The position numbers and the translations under genes are program-made. From contig QZCP01000723.1 in NCBI GenBank assembly GCA_003956705.1, positions 1 to 64,000 on the forward strand: 64,000 nt of DNA, read 5' to 3'. This DNA comes from Brevipalpus yothersi (taxonomy: Eukaryota; Arthropoda; Arachnida; Trombidiformes; Tenuipalpidae). Positions 25,664-37,476 of this stretch are shown here, piece after piece. Positions within the stretch are counted from its first letter, which is position 1, and each line of letters opens with the position of its first letter. Below the pieces are notes generated by a model. The model ran no database searches. It had not been told where the DNA came from and saw nothing but the letters and a program-made list of their open reading frames with translations.

Positions 25664-26287
25664 TCATCCAATGAGTTTCTCTGATGTTACACTCTTGAAA
25701 AACAAATAAGTATCATCATTTTGAATGTTCTCAATTGAATAACTTGTTTGACTACCAATTCTGATGATCGTATTAACACCATAATCTCTGTACATGCAAG
25801 ACTCATTGATGCGAATATTAACTTCACCAAGTAGTACAACAAAGCGATGACAAACAGGTCCACTAAATTGTGTATGTTTAACACTTTTTGGTTCCATTTT
25901 CAATAAGCCAATCATCAATTTTTTGGGCCGCTTTTGATGATACAAATGAGCAACACTAACACCTGAACACTGGAGACTTTGATTCCAGGTAACATCTTTG
26001 ACAAGTGATAAAAGTTTTTTTCGAATTGACTCATGTTTAGGAGTATTGAGATGACTTATATGTTCGCGTCGACGAAAATCTCCACCTTTTTCTTCGCCAA
26101 ATGTGATGAATGGTGAAAAATCTGGTGCTGTTGGTATCTCAATGGATAGATCGCTAGTTTCACCCACACCAGAAGTATCACCATCAGTACTACCAGTACC
26201 AGCACCACTATTACCACAACCACCACCACCACTACTGCTACTACTGTTATTACTGTCCATTGACGGTGTTTTAATTGGTGAAACCAT
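25664..26287 (-). CDS. Cupin-domain protein resembling the CENP-C C-terminus
   Basis: Single open frame of 207 codons starting at MVSPIKTPSMD. Residues about 10-45 are a Ser/Gly/Thr-rich low-complexity stretch, followed by an acidic-aromatic segment and a basic patch (RRREHISHLNTPKHE). The last 95 residues read as a small double-stranded beta-helix. The strand pattern is LMIGLLKMEPKSVKH, then HRFVVLLGEVNIRINE, then GSQTSYSIENIQND and DTYLFFKS. The SYSIENI..DDTYLFF segment resembles the dimerising cupin end of CENP-C/Mif2, a centromere protein. No CENP-C motif was recognised upstream, so the protein could be a short CENP-C, a 3' exon of a longer gene, or another cupin. The assignment rests on pattern only. 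Confidence 0.5.
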   Translation of the reverse strand: MVSPIKTPSMDSNNSSSSSGGGGCGNSGAGTGSTDGDTSGVGETSDLSIEIPTAPDFSPFITFGEEKGGDFRRREHISHLNTPKHESIRKKLLSLVKDVTWNQSLQCSGVSVAHLYHQKRPKKLMIGLLKMEPKSVKHTQFSGPVCHRFVVLLGEVNIRINESCMYRDYGVNTIIRIGSQTSYSIENIQNDDTYLFFKSVTSEKLIG

Positions 26288-27370
26288 TAAATAAATATGA
26301 TAGACAAGAGAAAATGATGGCACACACAGACACAATCAATAAACTCACTTGCAAATGATGGACGAAAATTTTCTCCTCTCTTTTGGTGTGTCTTGAGCTT
26401 CAAGACTTCAACTTGAAGTCTTCAAGTGAGAAGATATGAACAGATTAACGATGTTGTTGAGTTGTTGAGATGAATTTTGAATGAGACAACAGATCACGTC
26501 AATATTGAGGTCATATAGCACAAATTTGACTGTTGTTAATTAACTCATAAATATTTCTCAAATGATGACCATCAACCAAGAAAAAAAGCCCACCATAAAT
26601 CCACGATCTCTGATCCTTTACATCACACACTATTGTCCAGTATTCACTAAGCTTCGGTTATCACATTGGCCTTGCCTCCGAAAGCTTATCACACAAAAAC
26701 CTTCCTCTTTCTTTCTCTCTTCACTTCAACCAGATTAAGCACTAATCTAATCTCACTTAAAGATAAGACACACACCACACATTTGATCTCAAGAACCGGA
26801 GAGGAGAGATCAAAAAATTCAACCATTTAAGATGATGAAAACAAGGCGAAAAAAAAGCACATGCTTTGGGGCAAAAAGAAGCAAGAAGAAGAGGACAAAA
26901 AAAGCCAACATATCAACATGCTTACTAAACATCAACAGCGTCATCTTTGAAAATTATCACAATAAACAAAAATAATTTTTAAGCCATTTGAATTTTGATG
27001 ATAATAAATTGGGAAAATATATTTTACTATTGATTGAATCGTTTTGATTAGACTGTTTTAGTTTTGATGAACAAAAGTACTTGGATGTTGTGGTAATTGA
27101 TTTGGAACGAAAAGTATCATTTAATCATCATCGTCGTCGTCAAAATTCTTTCGACATCATTTTCGATCAGAAGCCGGTAAAAGTGCATGTGTTTTCATTT
27201 GTTTACCTTTTCATTTTAAAGACGTAAACACTTTTCAATTGGAATAGTTGAAATTTTTGTCGTGATTCATCGATTGGAAATCATACAAGATAAGAAATTG
27301 TGGCCATTCAATTGATTTTATAGTGGTGATAAGTTGTAGTGGAAGTGTGTGTGTAATTGAATACGTAAAT
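26288..27370. other. Divergent promoter region, cupin gene / eIF2B-epsilon
   Basis: About 1.1 kb between two genes transcribed away from each other. It contains a perfect 10-bp inverted repeat at 26,402-26,422 with a 1-nt centre and no recognisable exon. No clear TATA box was assigned to either gene. Confidence 0.5.
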
Positions 27371-29817
27371 ATGATGATTGCAAAACCAGATCAAGTTTAT
27401 CAGGCTGTTGTTGTATGTGATACAACTCGTAATCATTTTGGCCCTATTGGTAAACGGCTAGCACCATGCTTGATACCATTAATTGGTAAACCAATTCTTC
27501 ATTACACTCTTGATTCTCTTAAAGCTTCCGGTATTCAGGATGTCCATATTTTCTGTTCCCTACATTCGGATCAAGTTCGATTGTTTGTCAAAAATTATCA
27601 AGCCACAATTAAGAGTAGCGATTTTAAGTTGACTGTACATTCATCTGAACATAATCCATCTCTAGGAGATACAGTTCGTGATATTTTTGCTAAGTCAATT
27701 ATTAGTGGTGATTTTATACTCTTGTATGGAGATACTGTATGTAATTTACCATTTAAGCGTCTTTTAGATGAACACAAGTAAGTTGATTGTTACGATACTT
27801 TTGAGACCCCCAACCTACCAATTGATTGACTTTTTTTTATTTCTATTTGCTGCAGATCTTTAAGAGCAAAAGACAAACAATGTGTGATGACTTTATTGTA
27901 TCAGAAAAGCTCACCATCTCATTTAGCTAAGAAAAAATCAGATGAAACATTAATAATTTCTGATGGAAAATCAGACCGCCTATTGTGCTATGAGAGACTT
28001 CGTGATCAAGAAGAATCTCGTTCACTCAAATATATGGTACCTTTGGTTAGTAATTCACCGATATTCGATGGGATTTTGATTTAAATTGAAAGTTATTTCA
28101 TTTACTCTTCTATCTTTACAGTCAATCTTCAAGAACAACTCCAATCTCAAAATTCATTATGATCTATTGGACACTCATATCTCAATATGTGCTCCAGCTG
28201 TTATCTCATTGTTTGAGGATAACTTTGATTATCAATCACGATTTGATTTTATTAGAGGCATCATTGATCAAGAAGAGGTTAGCAGTTGGACTTTCCTTTA
28301 TGATTCATTGTTAGTAATAATCGGTATCTCATTTTTGTGTAGATTTTAGGTAACACGATCTATGTGAAAACATTCAATGAACCATTGTATGCAATCCGAG
28401 CTATGAGTCCCATTGATTATGATCGAGTCGCTCAAGATATGCTGAATCGGTGGACATATCCTCTTGTTCCTGACTCAGAAAATCAGTTCACATATCACAG
28501 GCATCATATTTACAAACAAGAATCTTCAACTATCCCTTCGTGAGTGATTTTCCATCTGGACTCAGGAAATTTCTCATTTTGCTTTTCTGTTTCAGCGATT
28601 CTTCTAAACTGAGAAATGTATGCATAGGAAATAATACAACTATTGGATCACGTGCTAATATCACAAATTCAGTCATTGGCTCAAATTGCCGAATTGGTGA
28701 AGATGTGAAGATGAATTGTGTCTATGTTTTAGACAATGCTACGATTGAGAACGATTGTCATCTTGACTCTTGTATTTTGGACGAGAAAACTATCATTAAG
28801 AAAAGTGTAGCGATCCTACCTGGTTCCATCATTGGGCAAAACGTTATAATAGGACCGAATTTGAGTGTTGGGAAAAGTTCCCTCATTCATTTAGCTAATG
28901 GAGTTAAATCCTTCGATCTGAAAGTTGTTGGAAACGAAGGACAAGGTGCAATTTATGAAAGTGAAGAAGATGAGGAAGAGGAGGAAGATGAAGATTTCAT
29001 GCCTGAGAAATGGGGCAAGCCTTTAGAAGATCATCATGAAGAGTATCTTAGTTCTGATTCAGAAGATTCAGAATATAGTGTAACGAATGAAGTTTTCCCT
29101 GGCAATGTTCCTGATGGCCCTACATTTGAAATGGATGATGCAAGAAGTGAGTAACCTCTTTAATTTTCATTAATATCCTTTAATTTATTCATCTATTTTT
29201 TTATTTTCATTTCAGGATATTATATGGAAGCTTTGGATAGTCTTCTTCGGGGAATCTCCGAGAATATCTTGTGTAAAAATCTCATCGTTGAGCTAAATGC
29301 TTCCAAGTGAGTTTGTCCATGTGAGGGAAATTCTAAGATACCTTACCGCTGATTTCTCTCCCTCAGACACGCTTACAACATCCAATATTCCGAGTTGAGC
29401 AGTCTAATTAGTCGAGCTATCATGGAATCGATTGTTAAATCAGCAAAGATTGAAGGTGAACTGAATCCTGGAAAGATTAAATCAATAGCCATAAAACTTG
29501 TTCCTTTGGTTCAAAATTACATCAAAGATCCTCAATCTCAAAAGGATTGTCTAAAAGCCATGGAAGAATTCACTCTATGTGAATACACAACTTCTATGGT
29601 AGCAGCCATGGTTCAATTAATCAATGTTTTTTACAATGAAGAAATTTTAGATGAAGAAGTCATATTGCACTGGTTCAAAGCCTCAGAAGCTGTTTATTCG
29701 TGTATTCATGGAGTTGAACATGATGCAAGTAAACAAAAGCTACTAAGATCGGAAAAAATTGTCATCAAGCTCATCGAATGGCTCGAAGAGGCTGAGGAAG
29801 AATCTGATTCTGAATAA
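27371..29817 (+). CDS. EIF2B5: Translation initiation factor eIF2B subunit epsilon
   Basis: Catalytic subunit of the eIF2B guanine-nucleotide exchange factor that recharges eIF2 with GTP. Seven exons: 27,371-27,777; 27,856-28,045; 28,122-28,277; 28,343-28,539; 28,596-29,146; 29,216-29,306; 29,367-29,817. All introns are 56-78 nt, phases agree, and the joined frame is 680 codons. The N-terminal nucleotidyltransferase-like domain (GKRLAPCLIPLIGKPILHY) is followed by KHYDLLD-type sequence (IHYDLLDTHISICAP) and RWTYPLVPDSEN. A left-handed beta-helix comes next (VCIGNNTTIGSRANITNSVI), then an acidic linker (about residues 440-510) and the W2/HEAT exchange domain ending in EEAEEESDSE. The start is the first of two adjacent Met codons. 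Intact. Confidence 0.96.
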
Positions 29818-30571
29818 ACTGATACATTTGTTTATCATTGTAATGTCTGGTTTCAATTGTACTCGCCTCTAGTTTTCAGAACTTCGAATACCAACAGACA
29901 ACATACTCTGCTTTTCCATTCGATGTTTATCATCAGCAGAATTTTGACCACCTCTCTTTCTACAGGCGTTCTTGTACGATTTACATGGTTGAAGTCATAG
30001 ATGAAATAGTTTCCCAATATGATCGAGAAGATGAAGCGAGATCATGTGCTGTTTCATGATTCACTCTCTGTTAATCGACTCTGATGACTCACACTGGGAG
30101 AAATGCATGAAAATGAGGTTTAGCAGTGGAATTTGCCCTGCTTTGTCCCAGCCACAGGATTGAGTGCATTGATAAGGTTGGTAAAGTTTTATAATAAAAA
30201 TCGTTTGATGTCCTGAGTTCACACAACATATATATGCTATAACGCTATACTTATCATCATCATGCAAAGCATTATTCGTAGCAGAAGGTTTAATCTTTAA
30301 AAGATGATTTATTCGACGAAAACACACTGAATAGGATCATTATCAGTTCAACTTTCACGTATTCTTTGGCTGCTTTGTTTCCAATCATCGATAAAAATCA
30401 ATAATAAGTAGAACGGGATTCATTTGTTGAAGCTGATCGATTTATCTACCAAAAAACAATCGAATTTTTTCCATAGAAAGAGAACTAAAAGAGGTGTTAA
30501 TACATTTACATGGTAGTATAAAATGAGCTCAAAAATAATCAGCAATCACAGTCGATTAGTGTGTATTCAAC
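29818..30571. other. Intergenic, legumain upstream region
   Basis: No coding exon seen. The last 60 bases hold the likely core promoter of the legumain gene. Confidence 0.6.
30517..30524 (+). promoter_or_regulatory. TATA box of the legumain gene
   Basis: TATAAAAT lies 48 bases before the ATG. An initiator-like CAGT follows about 30 bases downstream, a normal pol II core layout. Confidence 0.6.
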
Positions 30572-31918
30572 ATGAAGTTTCTCAGTATTTTAGCACTTGT
30601 TGTGTCCTGTTTCTGCTGGGCTTCGTCACTACCAGCCCTTCATAAGCTACCTCAAGGTGGACAAAATTATGCTGTTCTGGTCGCTGGATCGAACACATAC
30701 GACAATTATCGACACCAGGCTGATATATGCCATGCTTTTCAAGATTTGGTTGCCCATGGAATTCCAGCTTCGAATATCATCGTTATGATGTACGATGACA
30801 TCGCTAATGATCCCGAAAATCCACATAAAGGTGTTGTCATCAATCAACCCAATGGTCCTGATGTGTACCATGGTGTCAACAAGGACTATACCGGTGATGA
30901 TGTAACTCCTCAGAACTTTTTGAAGGTTCTTGTGGGAGACCCTGGCCTGAAGGCTCAAGGTAAAAAAGTTTTGGAAAGTGGACCAAACGATAACGTCTTC
31001 ATCTATTTCGCTGACCATGGTGGTACTTTGCTCCTTGGATTCCCTAACGATGTACTTGCAGCCAGTGATTTGATTGCAACTCTCAAGAAGATGAGCGAAA
31101 TGAAGAACTACAACAAGCTGGTATTCTATGTGGAAGCCTGTGAATCTGGATCAATGTTCGAAAACCTTTTGCCTAGCAATTGGTCAATGTTGGCCACCAC
31201 CGCTGCTGGTCCTGATGAATCTAGCTATGGTTGCTTCTGCGATGTTCCCGAGGGCACATGTCTTGGTGATCAGTACAGTGTTAACTGGTTGATTGATTCA
31301 GATTTTGGTAAAGACTTTGGTGGAGAAACTCTTGAGCAACAATTCGACACTGTTCAGAATGAAACGGATTTGAGTCATGTCCACAAATATGGTGATGTGT
31401 CTTTCATGGATTTGCCTCTATCTGATTTCCAAGGCTCCGTGGATCCACCATCCAAGCCTGATCCTATCAAAAAGTGTGACGATGATGCTGTCGAGAGTGG
31501 TGATATTCCGATTTATCTCATGAAGCGAAGAATCCAATCAGCAAGTGCTGATAAGAAGCCAATGTTGATTGAAAAACTCAACAAAATGATGGAAGCCCGT
31601 GAATTGGTTGACGAATCAGTCCTAAAAGTTTCAAACGATCTGTTCCTCAAGGGTCACATTGTGGTCTCCGCACAAATGTTCACCTCTCGTCCCATCACTC
31701 GTCATGAATGCGCTGAGAAATTGATTCGAACATTCCATTCTCACTGCTTCAATTTAGGTAAACATACATATGCTCTCAGATATACTCGATTTATGGCAAA
31801 CATTGCCGAAAACTTGAGAGCTACAGATATCAATGAGAAGTGTGCTCAAGTTGCTTTCGATCTTGAGGCCGCTTGCAAGCAACATGTTTCGGAGCATAAT
31901 TACGAAAGGATTGTCTAA
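30572..31918 (+). CDS. Legumain (asparaginyl endopeptidase, C13)
   Basis: A secreted or lysosomal cysteine protease that cuts after Asn and is often a gut or haemoglobin-digesting enzyme in blood- and tissue-feeding arthropods. Single uninterrupted exon of 448 codons. A signal peptide (about residues 1-19) precedes NYAVLVAGSNTYDNYRHQAD. The catalytic His is residue 149 in FADHGG and the catalytic Cys residue 190 in VEACESGSMF. The C-terminal prodomain (from about residue 305) keeps the pattern of paired Cys residues (HECAEKL, SHCFNLGKH, EKCAQVAF, AACKQHV). Length matches the family. TATA and AATAAA signals flank it. Lack of introns contrasts with the multi-exon neighbour, eIF2B-epsilon, and may indicate a retrocopy origin, but YRDC is also intronless. 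Confidence 0.96.
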   Translation: MKFLSILALVVSCFCWASSLPALHKLPQGGQNYAVLVAGSNTYDNYRHQADICHAFQDLVAHGIPASNIIVMMYDDIANDPENPHKGVVINQPNGPDVYHGVNKDYTGDDVTPQNFLKVLVGDPGLKAQGKKVLESGPNDNVFIYFADHGGTLLLGFPNDVLAASDLIATLKKMSEMKNYNKLVFYVEACESGSMFENLLPSNWSMLATTAAGPDESSYGCFCDVPEGTCLGDQYSVNWLIDSDFGKDFGGETLEQQFDTVQNETDLSHVHKYGDVSFMDLPLSDFQGSVDPPSKPDPIKKCDDDAVESGDIPIYLMKRRIQSASADKKPMLIEKLNKMMEARELVDESVLKVSNDLFLKGHIVVSAQMFTSRPITRHECAEKLIRTFHSHCFNLGKHTYALRYTRFMANIAENLRATDINEKCAQVAFDLEAACKQHVSEHNYERIV

Positions 31919-31973
31919 ACCATGAGATAAAAGTTTTAGTTAATCTCTTGGTTAATGAAATTCATCTCAACAA

Positions 31974-31979
31974 AATAAA
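31974..31979 (+). terminator. Polyadenylation signal of legumain
   Basis: AATAAA 55 bases after the stop codon, in the normal position for a short 3' UTR. Confidence 0.65.
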
Positions 31980-34258
31980 TCAGTTTATCTTATTATGAAG
32001 CAACTCATGCTTTGCCTTGAAAATTTATTGTGCTTATCGATTCCTCCATCTCATTCAAGATGTTTCCTTCTCGGAAACAAGTGAGAAAATGTTGTTTCAT
32101 TATTCAAGAACATGTACGATGGCTAAATATTATCTATTTATGTGGTGAATTTCAGTTTCTGGTGAAAATATTCAATCCTGAAGAAAATTCATTAACCCCA
32201 TAAGTCGCGTTAGAAGCCTTGATGATACCAAAGTTCAAATTTTTCCAAGAGTTGATCAGGGATTTGAAACTCGATCTAGAACTCCTTTCCCGAGAAATGT
32301 TGTTTTCCGGGAGATTCTTTCAGATTAGATACCAACTATCTAACCCTTCTTAAAATTCTGTTCATTTTTCAAAAACCCCTTCCCCGAAGAGAGCGGAACG
32401 AGTGGAGTGAGCGTATATCCCTAGTTAAGAATGGAAAATTAGTGTTGGTCATGTCCGATTTGGTTAACGGAAAGAGAGATTAGGTCATCGGGTACAAGAG
32501 TAGATTCATTTCAGATGGGAATAAGGGTAATGATAGACTCGAGAAAGCTGGAAGGAGTTGGATGTAAAACTTACTGTTCAGTTATATGTATATGTATGGG
32601 GCTGTAGTAGTAAACTAGCTGATTTGCTATATCGGTTCTAAAGCAATATTGGTGGCAATCAAAACAATTTAGTTGGCCAAGAGGTGAGCAATGATCAATT
32701 TGAAAACTGGTCGGTTTTTTTATCGACCCCTAAGGCTGAGAAAGTGAACTCTATTCCACCTGAGTACAACTCGAATTGATAGGATTTGATGATGCTAGTG
32801 TTGATAACACTTTGTGAATCTTCACTAGAATGAATGGAACTGTAACGATAGAAGCAAGAATAGCTGTATCACGATGGTTGAAAGGTGTAGAAAGTGATAG
32901 TAAGATGAGGGCAATGAAGAGTAGAAGAAGGATGTGGAATGGCACGATAAGGAAAACGACTGGTTAACGATGAGAAGATGGGCTGAAGGGAATAAACATA
33001 TTTTGTCAAATTCACAAAGAGAACGGCTGACATGGGTGTTTGTGAGTGGATTTAACTTACACTAACTTATACTGGAGTGGGAAAAGTGGAAGAAACGAGA
33101 ATGGAAAAATGGTCAAAGGAAAAGTAAAAAGCAACTGAACGGAGTAGAAGGACGGAAATTGGAATAAAAGCGAAAGAAAGAATATGACGTGATTTTGTAT
33201 GAGAAAGGAGAAAAATCAGAGAATGGGAAGAAGAACGGACATTGGAGAACGAGTAGCCTGAAGAGGTCATCAAATATTCCTCTCTCGTTTTGCCTATGAA
33301 TGGCTATAGGAGAAATGAGGAGAATAGAGAAAAATTTTTCCTTCTGTTTCCGGCATTCTAGTTTTGGGCCTGATCTAGCAATTAATAGTTCCCACGATTA
33401 TCGAGTGAAACAAAACATTCTAGTCTTCCTTCAAGTTTGGAGGTTTCCCAGAAAAGGAAAACTTTCATCAATTAGAGGAACTTCCTCTCTCGTTTACCTC
33501 ATCACAAATGGAAGTCCTCATACACCTCATAAGCTGCCTCCACTGGTCTTTTCTTGAGAATTTCGCTTTGTATAGCTGCTGGAGATGAGTCAACGATGTA
33601 GGGATGTTGTCCAAAGTATTTGTCATCTTGGTAAGATTTTGGACAATTTGATGTTGTTACTTACAAATTATACGTCTCATCGCTTTTGCCGAAAAAATCT
33701 TTCCTAGAGGCTTGTATCAGATTACTCACATCGTTTTCGACTATCGACTGTCACCATTAAAATCTTTATATAGCTCCAAATATTTGGGTAATGTCTCAGG
33801 AGCTTTCATGTTTGTCTTCGATAAATTTCGAGTAAAATTCCTAGCATTTTTTATAACATTGTCCTTTCACCCAAATCGAAGATTGAATATCATACCTCTA
33901 ATTGATCAAGCTTGACTAATTTTTTCATCGAACTTTGCTGGAAAGAAATCCATGAAATATTCAACCAGAAATTGAATTTCAGCATAACTCGCGTCACCAT
34001 AGAGATAATGCTAATTGATTCCAATTTAAGAATAAACTTCTCAATTAATCTGAGTCAAAATATTTTTTTTCCTCATGTTAGAAAATTTTTCAGAAGTAAA
34101 TTTATCATCAGATAGTGACGTTCTTCTCTGAAAAAATTTTCTTGCTCACAAACTGATTTTTTCTGAGCTCCAAAGCGACTGAAAGAAACATACACGAAAT
34201 TCGATAGGAAAATGCCAAAATTTCAAAATGGAGGAAGCAAAATAACTATTGAACTTTT
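31980..34258. other. Intergenic, nothing recognised
   Basis: No conserved exon, RNA gene or transposon end was seen. Short frames (for example 32,751-32,945 and 33,300-33,557) have no domain. Confidence 0.5.
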
Positions 34259-35253
34259 TCAGAGTTGATTAACAATTCCAGCAAATAATGTGATGGAATT
34301 TGATCGATCTCGAATCAAGAAGATAAAGGGGCTCGACACAAGAAGAACAACTATACCAACTTTACTGGATGAGAGCATTGCTTGATTGTTGGTCGATACT
34401 GAAGCTTGAGAGCCTTCAGGTTGAATTTCAATCCCAGCTTTTTGCATGGAATTTGTGACTTCCAGTTTCTTTTCAGATATTCCTGAAAAGTCAGCTTTAT
34501 CGGAGAAGGGAAGTTTCATTCCCATCATGGGTAAAATTTCCTTCAAGTCATATGATTTGTTGAGCTTCACGATAGGCATTCCAATACTGTTTATCTTAAG
34601 AGGCTCTAGTGAGTCAATCAAGGAGGAAATTTTCTTCAGATCTACTTTCTGGAATACGTCTTTCATTTTCAAATATGTCCCAGATTTAATGATCAGTATG
34701 GTGATCGAATCTTTGAGGGATACCTCTGTGAGCTGTTCGAGAGAGGAAATTGACTTAGGACATTATTCTGAGCCAATCATTTAAAAACCTTCAGACTTCG
34801 GCAAACTTACTCTTATCAGGGGTTCCACCTGGCCCTGTTCACGGATTTCAGCAGATCGAGTATTGATAAACTTCCTAGGAGACTCCGGTGCCCACATCCA
34901 AGGAACTTTCTTGGTCGATCCATCAGCATTGAGAAAATTGTACGTTTCGCCTTGCCCTTTCCGGATATAAAAAGATTCATTCCAAATACCTTTGAAATAT
35001 ACGGAATTCAGTATCATCATAGCGGTATCTTTGTCAGGTGCTTCATCAAGGATCTTTGGAATCGTATTTTTTGTCTTCTCGGCAACTAATGAATTGATTT
35101 TTTTCTGAACTTTTGCTGGCTCATCGAAATTTTCCTTCAGAACTGAAGCTTTATATTCGTTTGCCATTTTCATGAAATCAGGTTTCACATTGAACTTTTG
35201 TGATATTGCCAATATATTGCTGCTTAGGATGCTGGATTCTGGAGTGTCTTTGA
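34259..35253 (-). CDS. Serpin, copy A (5' end missing)
   Basis: Serine-protease-inhibitor fold, about 300 residues of a usual 370-400. The exon from 35,253 to 34,811 carries FNVKPDFMKMANEYKA, KKINSLVAEKTKNTIPKIL and NSVYFKGIWNESF. A 78-nt phase-0 intron (GTAAGT..GAACAG) leads to 34,259-34,732. The C-terminal exon has LPFSDKADFSGISEKKL and the hinge region (QPEGSQASVST). A reactive loop ending in SSSKVGIVVLLVSSPF follows, then FIFLIRDRSNSITLFAG. The small hinge side chains suit an inhibitory serpin. The first 75-80 residues, including any signal peptide, are absent: the sequence meets its mirror image at an N at 35,254. The missing part may lie in an assembly gap or may have been lost by inversion. 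Target protease unknown. Confidence 0.88.
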
Positions 35254-35623
35254 NCCAAAGACACTCCAGAATCCAGCATCCTAAGCAGCAATATATTGGC
35301 AATATCACAAAAGTTCAATGTGAAACCTGATTTCATGAAAATGGCAAACGAATATAAAGCTTCAGTTCTGAAGGAAAATTTCGATGAGCCAGCAAAAGTT
35401 CAGAAAAAAATCAATTCATTAGTTGCCGAGAAGACAAAAAATACGATTCCAAAGATCCTTGATGAAGCACCTGACAAAGATACCGCTATGATGATACTGA
35501 ATTCCGTATATTTCAAAGGTATTTGGAATGAATCTTTTTATATCCGGAAAGGGCAAGGTGAAACGTACAATTTTCTCAATGCTGATGGATCGACCAAGAA
35601 AGTCCCTTGGATGTGGGCACCCA
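34884..35623. repeat. Near-perfect inverted repeat centred on an N
   Basis: From 35,256 rightward and 35,252 leftward the two arms are reverse complements for about 368 bases with only two mismatches noticed. The three-base centre contains the only N in the window. Confidence 0.93.
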
Positions 35624-36228
35624 AGACTCGTAAGGATTATATTACTTTTCGAGCTGCTGCAATCTATGAGCTTGGCCAACTGATGCTCGAAGTGAGTTCA
35701 TCAAAATCTGAGAGTTTTGAATAACTCTAATCAATTTTCTCTCTTTAACAGCTAATAGAGTTAACTTTCAAAGATTCCCTTTCCTTAATAATAATCGAGC
35801 AAGGGCCAAATTTGAAACTGAAAGATGTTTTCGAGAAAGTAAATTTGATGAAGATTTCTTCGGCAATCGACTCACTATATCCCATCGATGTGAATGTATT
35901 GGGAATGCCTATCATAAAGCTCAACAAATCGTATGACTTGAAGGAAATTCTACCCATGATGGGAATGAAACTTCCCTTCTCCGATAAAGCTGACTTCTCA
36001 GGAATATCTGAAAAGAAACTGAAAGTCACAAATTCCATGCAAAAAGCCGGGATTGAAATTCAGCCTGAGGGCTCTCAAGCCTCAGCATCGGTTCATAATC
36101 AAGCAATGTTCTCGGCCAAAAATTTCTCTATGTTTTATGTTCTTCTGATTGGGAGACCATTCATCTTCTTGATTCGAGATCGATCAAATTCCATCACATT
36201 ATTTGCTGGGATAGTCAATCAACTCTGA
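35255..36228 (+). CDS. Serpin, copy B (5' end missing)
   Basis: Head-to-head partner of copy A. Exons run from 35,255 to 35,691 and from 35,752 to 36,228, with a 60-nt phase-0 intron (GTGAGT..TTAACAG). It starts at the same codon as copy A, so it lacks the same N-terminal 75-80 residues. It is almost identical to A for the first 368 bp, then differs around residues 125-185, becomes nearly identical again through LPFSDKADFSGISEKKL, and differs strongly in the reactive loop (ASASVHNQAMFSAKNFSMFY). It agrees once more at FIFLIRDRSNSITLFAG and about 70 bp past the stop. Probably a paralogue with a different inhibitory target, if the missing N-terminus exists. Confidence 0.88.
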
Positions 36229-37476
36229 AAAAGTTCAATAATTATTTTGCTTCCTTCATTTTGAAATTCTGGGATTTTCTTATCGAAATTCGTGTTGAGT
36301 AAAGAGACTCAAAACCTCAATTTTATGATATATTCCAAAAAAAACCCAAAAGAATTTGCTCGTAAATGTAATTAATTGGGAAATTCTGGGAAGAAATTAT
36401 TCAACCTGGGGGTAATAGGCATTCAGAATGTTATAGCAAATCCTGCAACTATCTGATCTTTCCTTCAAAAAGCTAGAAATCATGTGTATTAGAATACATG
36501 AGCGACTGTGTCAAAAGTTAGTGATTGGAGAGTCAATGAAGTCACATTTTCACCTAATACTATTACTATTACTATTTTCCTCTCAAATTTATTCATCCTT
36601 ACTACTGCTGATACGATCATTTGAATCAAATTGATCATTCACCAATTCGCCGATAGTTTCATCGAGGGCTCTAGTTATCAAATGTTTCCAATGAAAACTT
36701 ATACTTCCAGACTTTTATACCCACCAAATTTGCGGTGCATGGACAATCTTTTGACGACTCAGACTTCAATTCAATCTCAGATGAATAATTCGAGATGTCC
36801 TCTTATCAACCCTTCCCCCGGTTCAGAATCGTGAATATCTCTTGTTAGTCAGTGAGAGAAATAGAAGTTTATTGAAGAGCGATCACAATGTATATTGCTT
36901 AAATTGAAAATGGATTGCATCTTTTCGTGTTAATGAAAGAATTCAGTGAATGGGACCCACAATTTGGCAATGTAAAACTCATGATTGAGAAGCTATCTTG
37001 ATCCTTTAAATGAGATTTTAGAACATAAAGTTTGGTTGAAAATTTTTGAATGTTTTTTTCATATACAACGATTTTATGGACATGATCTAAGCTCTCCAAG
37101 GTCTTGACTATAAATAACATAATATAAATTGATATGCTCACTGTCAAATGGTGAAGATAAAATTCCATCTGAAATTGAAACTTGGATAATTATCCATCCT
37201 GTTGATAGTTAAATAATTCCTTCCTCTAGATGGAGATATATAGAAATGGATAATTGTATGCTCCGATTGCATAGGCTGTTCTCGATGTACTAATTATGAT
37301 TGAAATGTTACTCGATATCGTTCGAATGTAGCAGCTGATGAACCAGTAAAGTTAATAAGCCTTTGGTTAATAATAAGTTGATATTGAAGGCAAATAGAGC
37401 CAAAAAAGGTCTCAAAATTTGTGCTGTTATCCTGAGCTTTTCTCGGGATTGATCAACAAGTAACCAATAAAACTTG
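36229..37476. other. Intergenic between serpin B and protease 1
   Basis: The first 70 bases still match the 3' flank of serpin A. Nothing else recognised. Confidence 0.5.
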
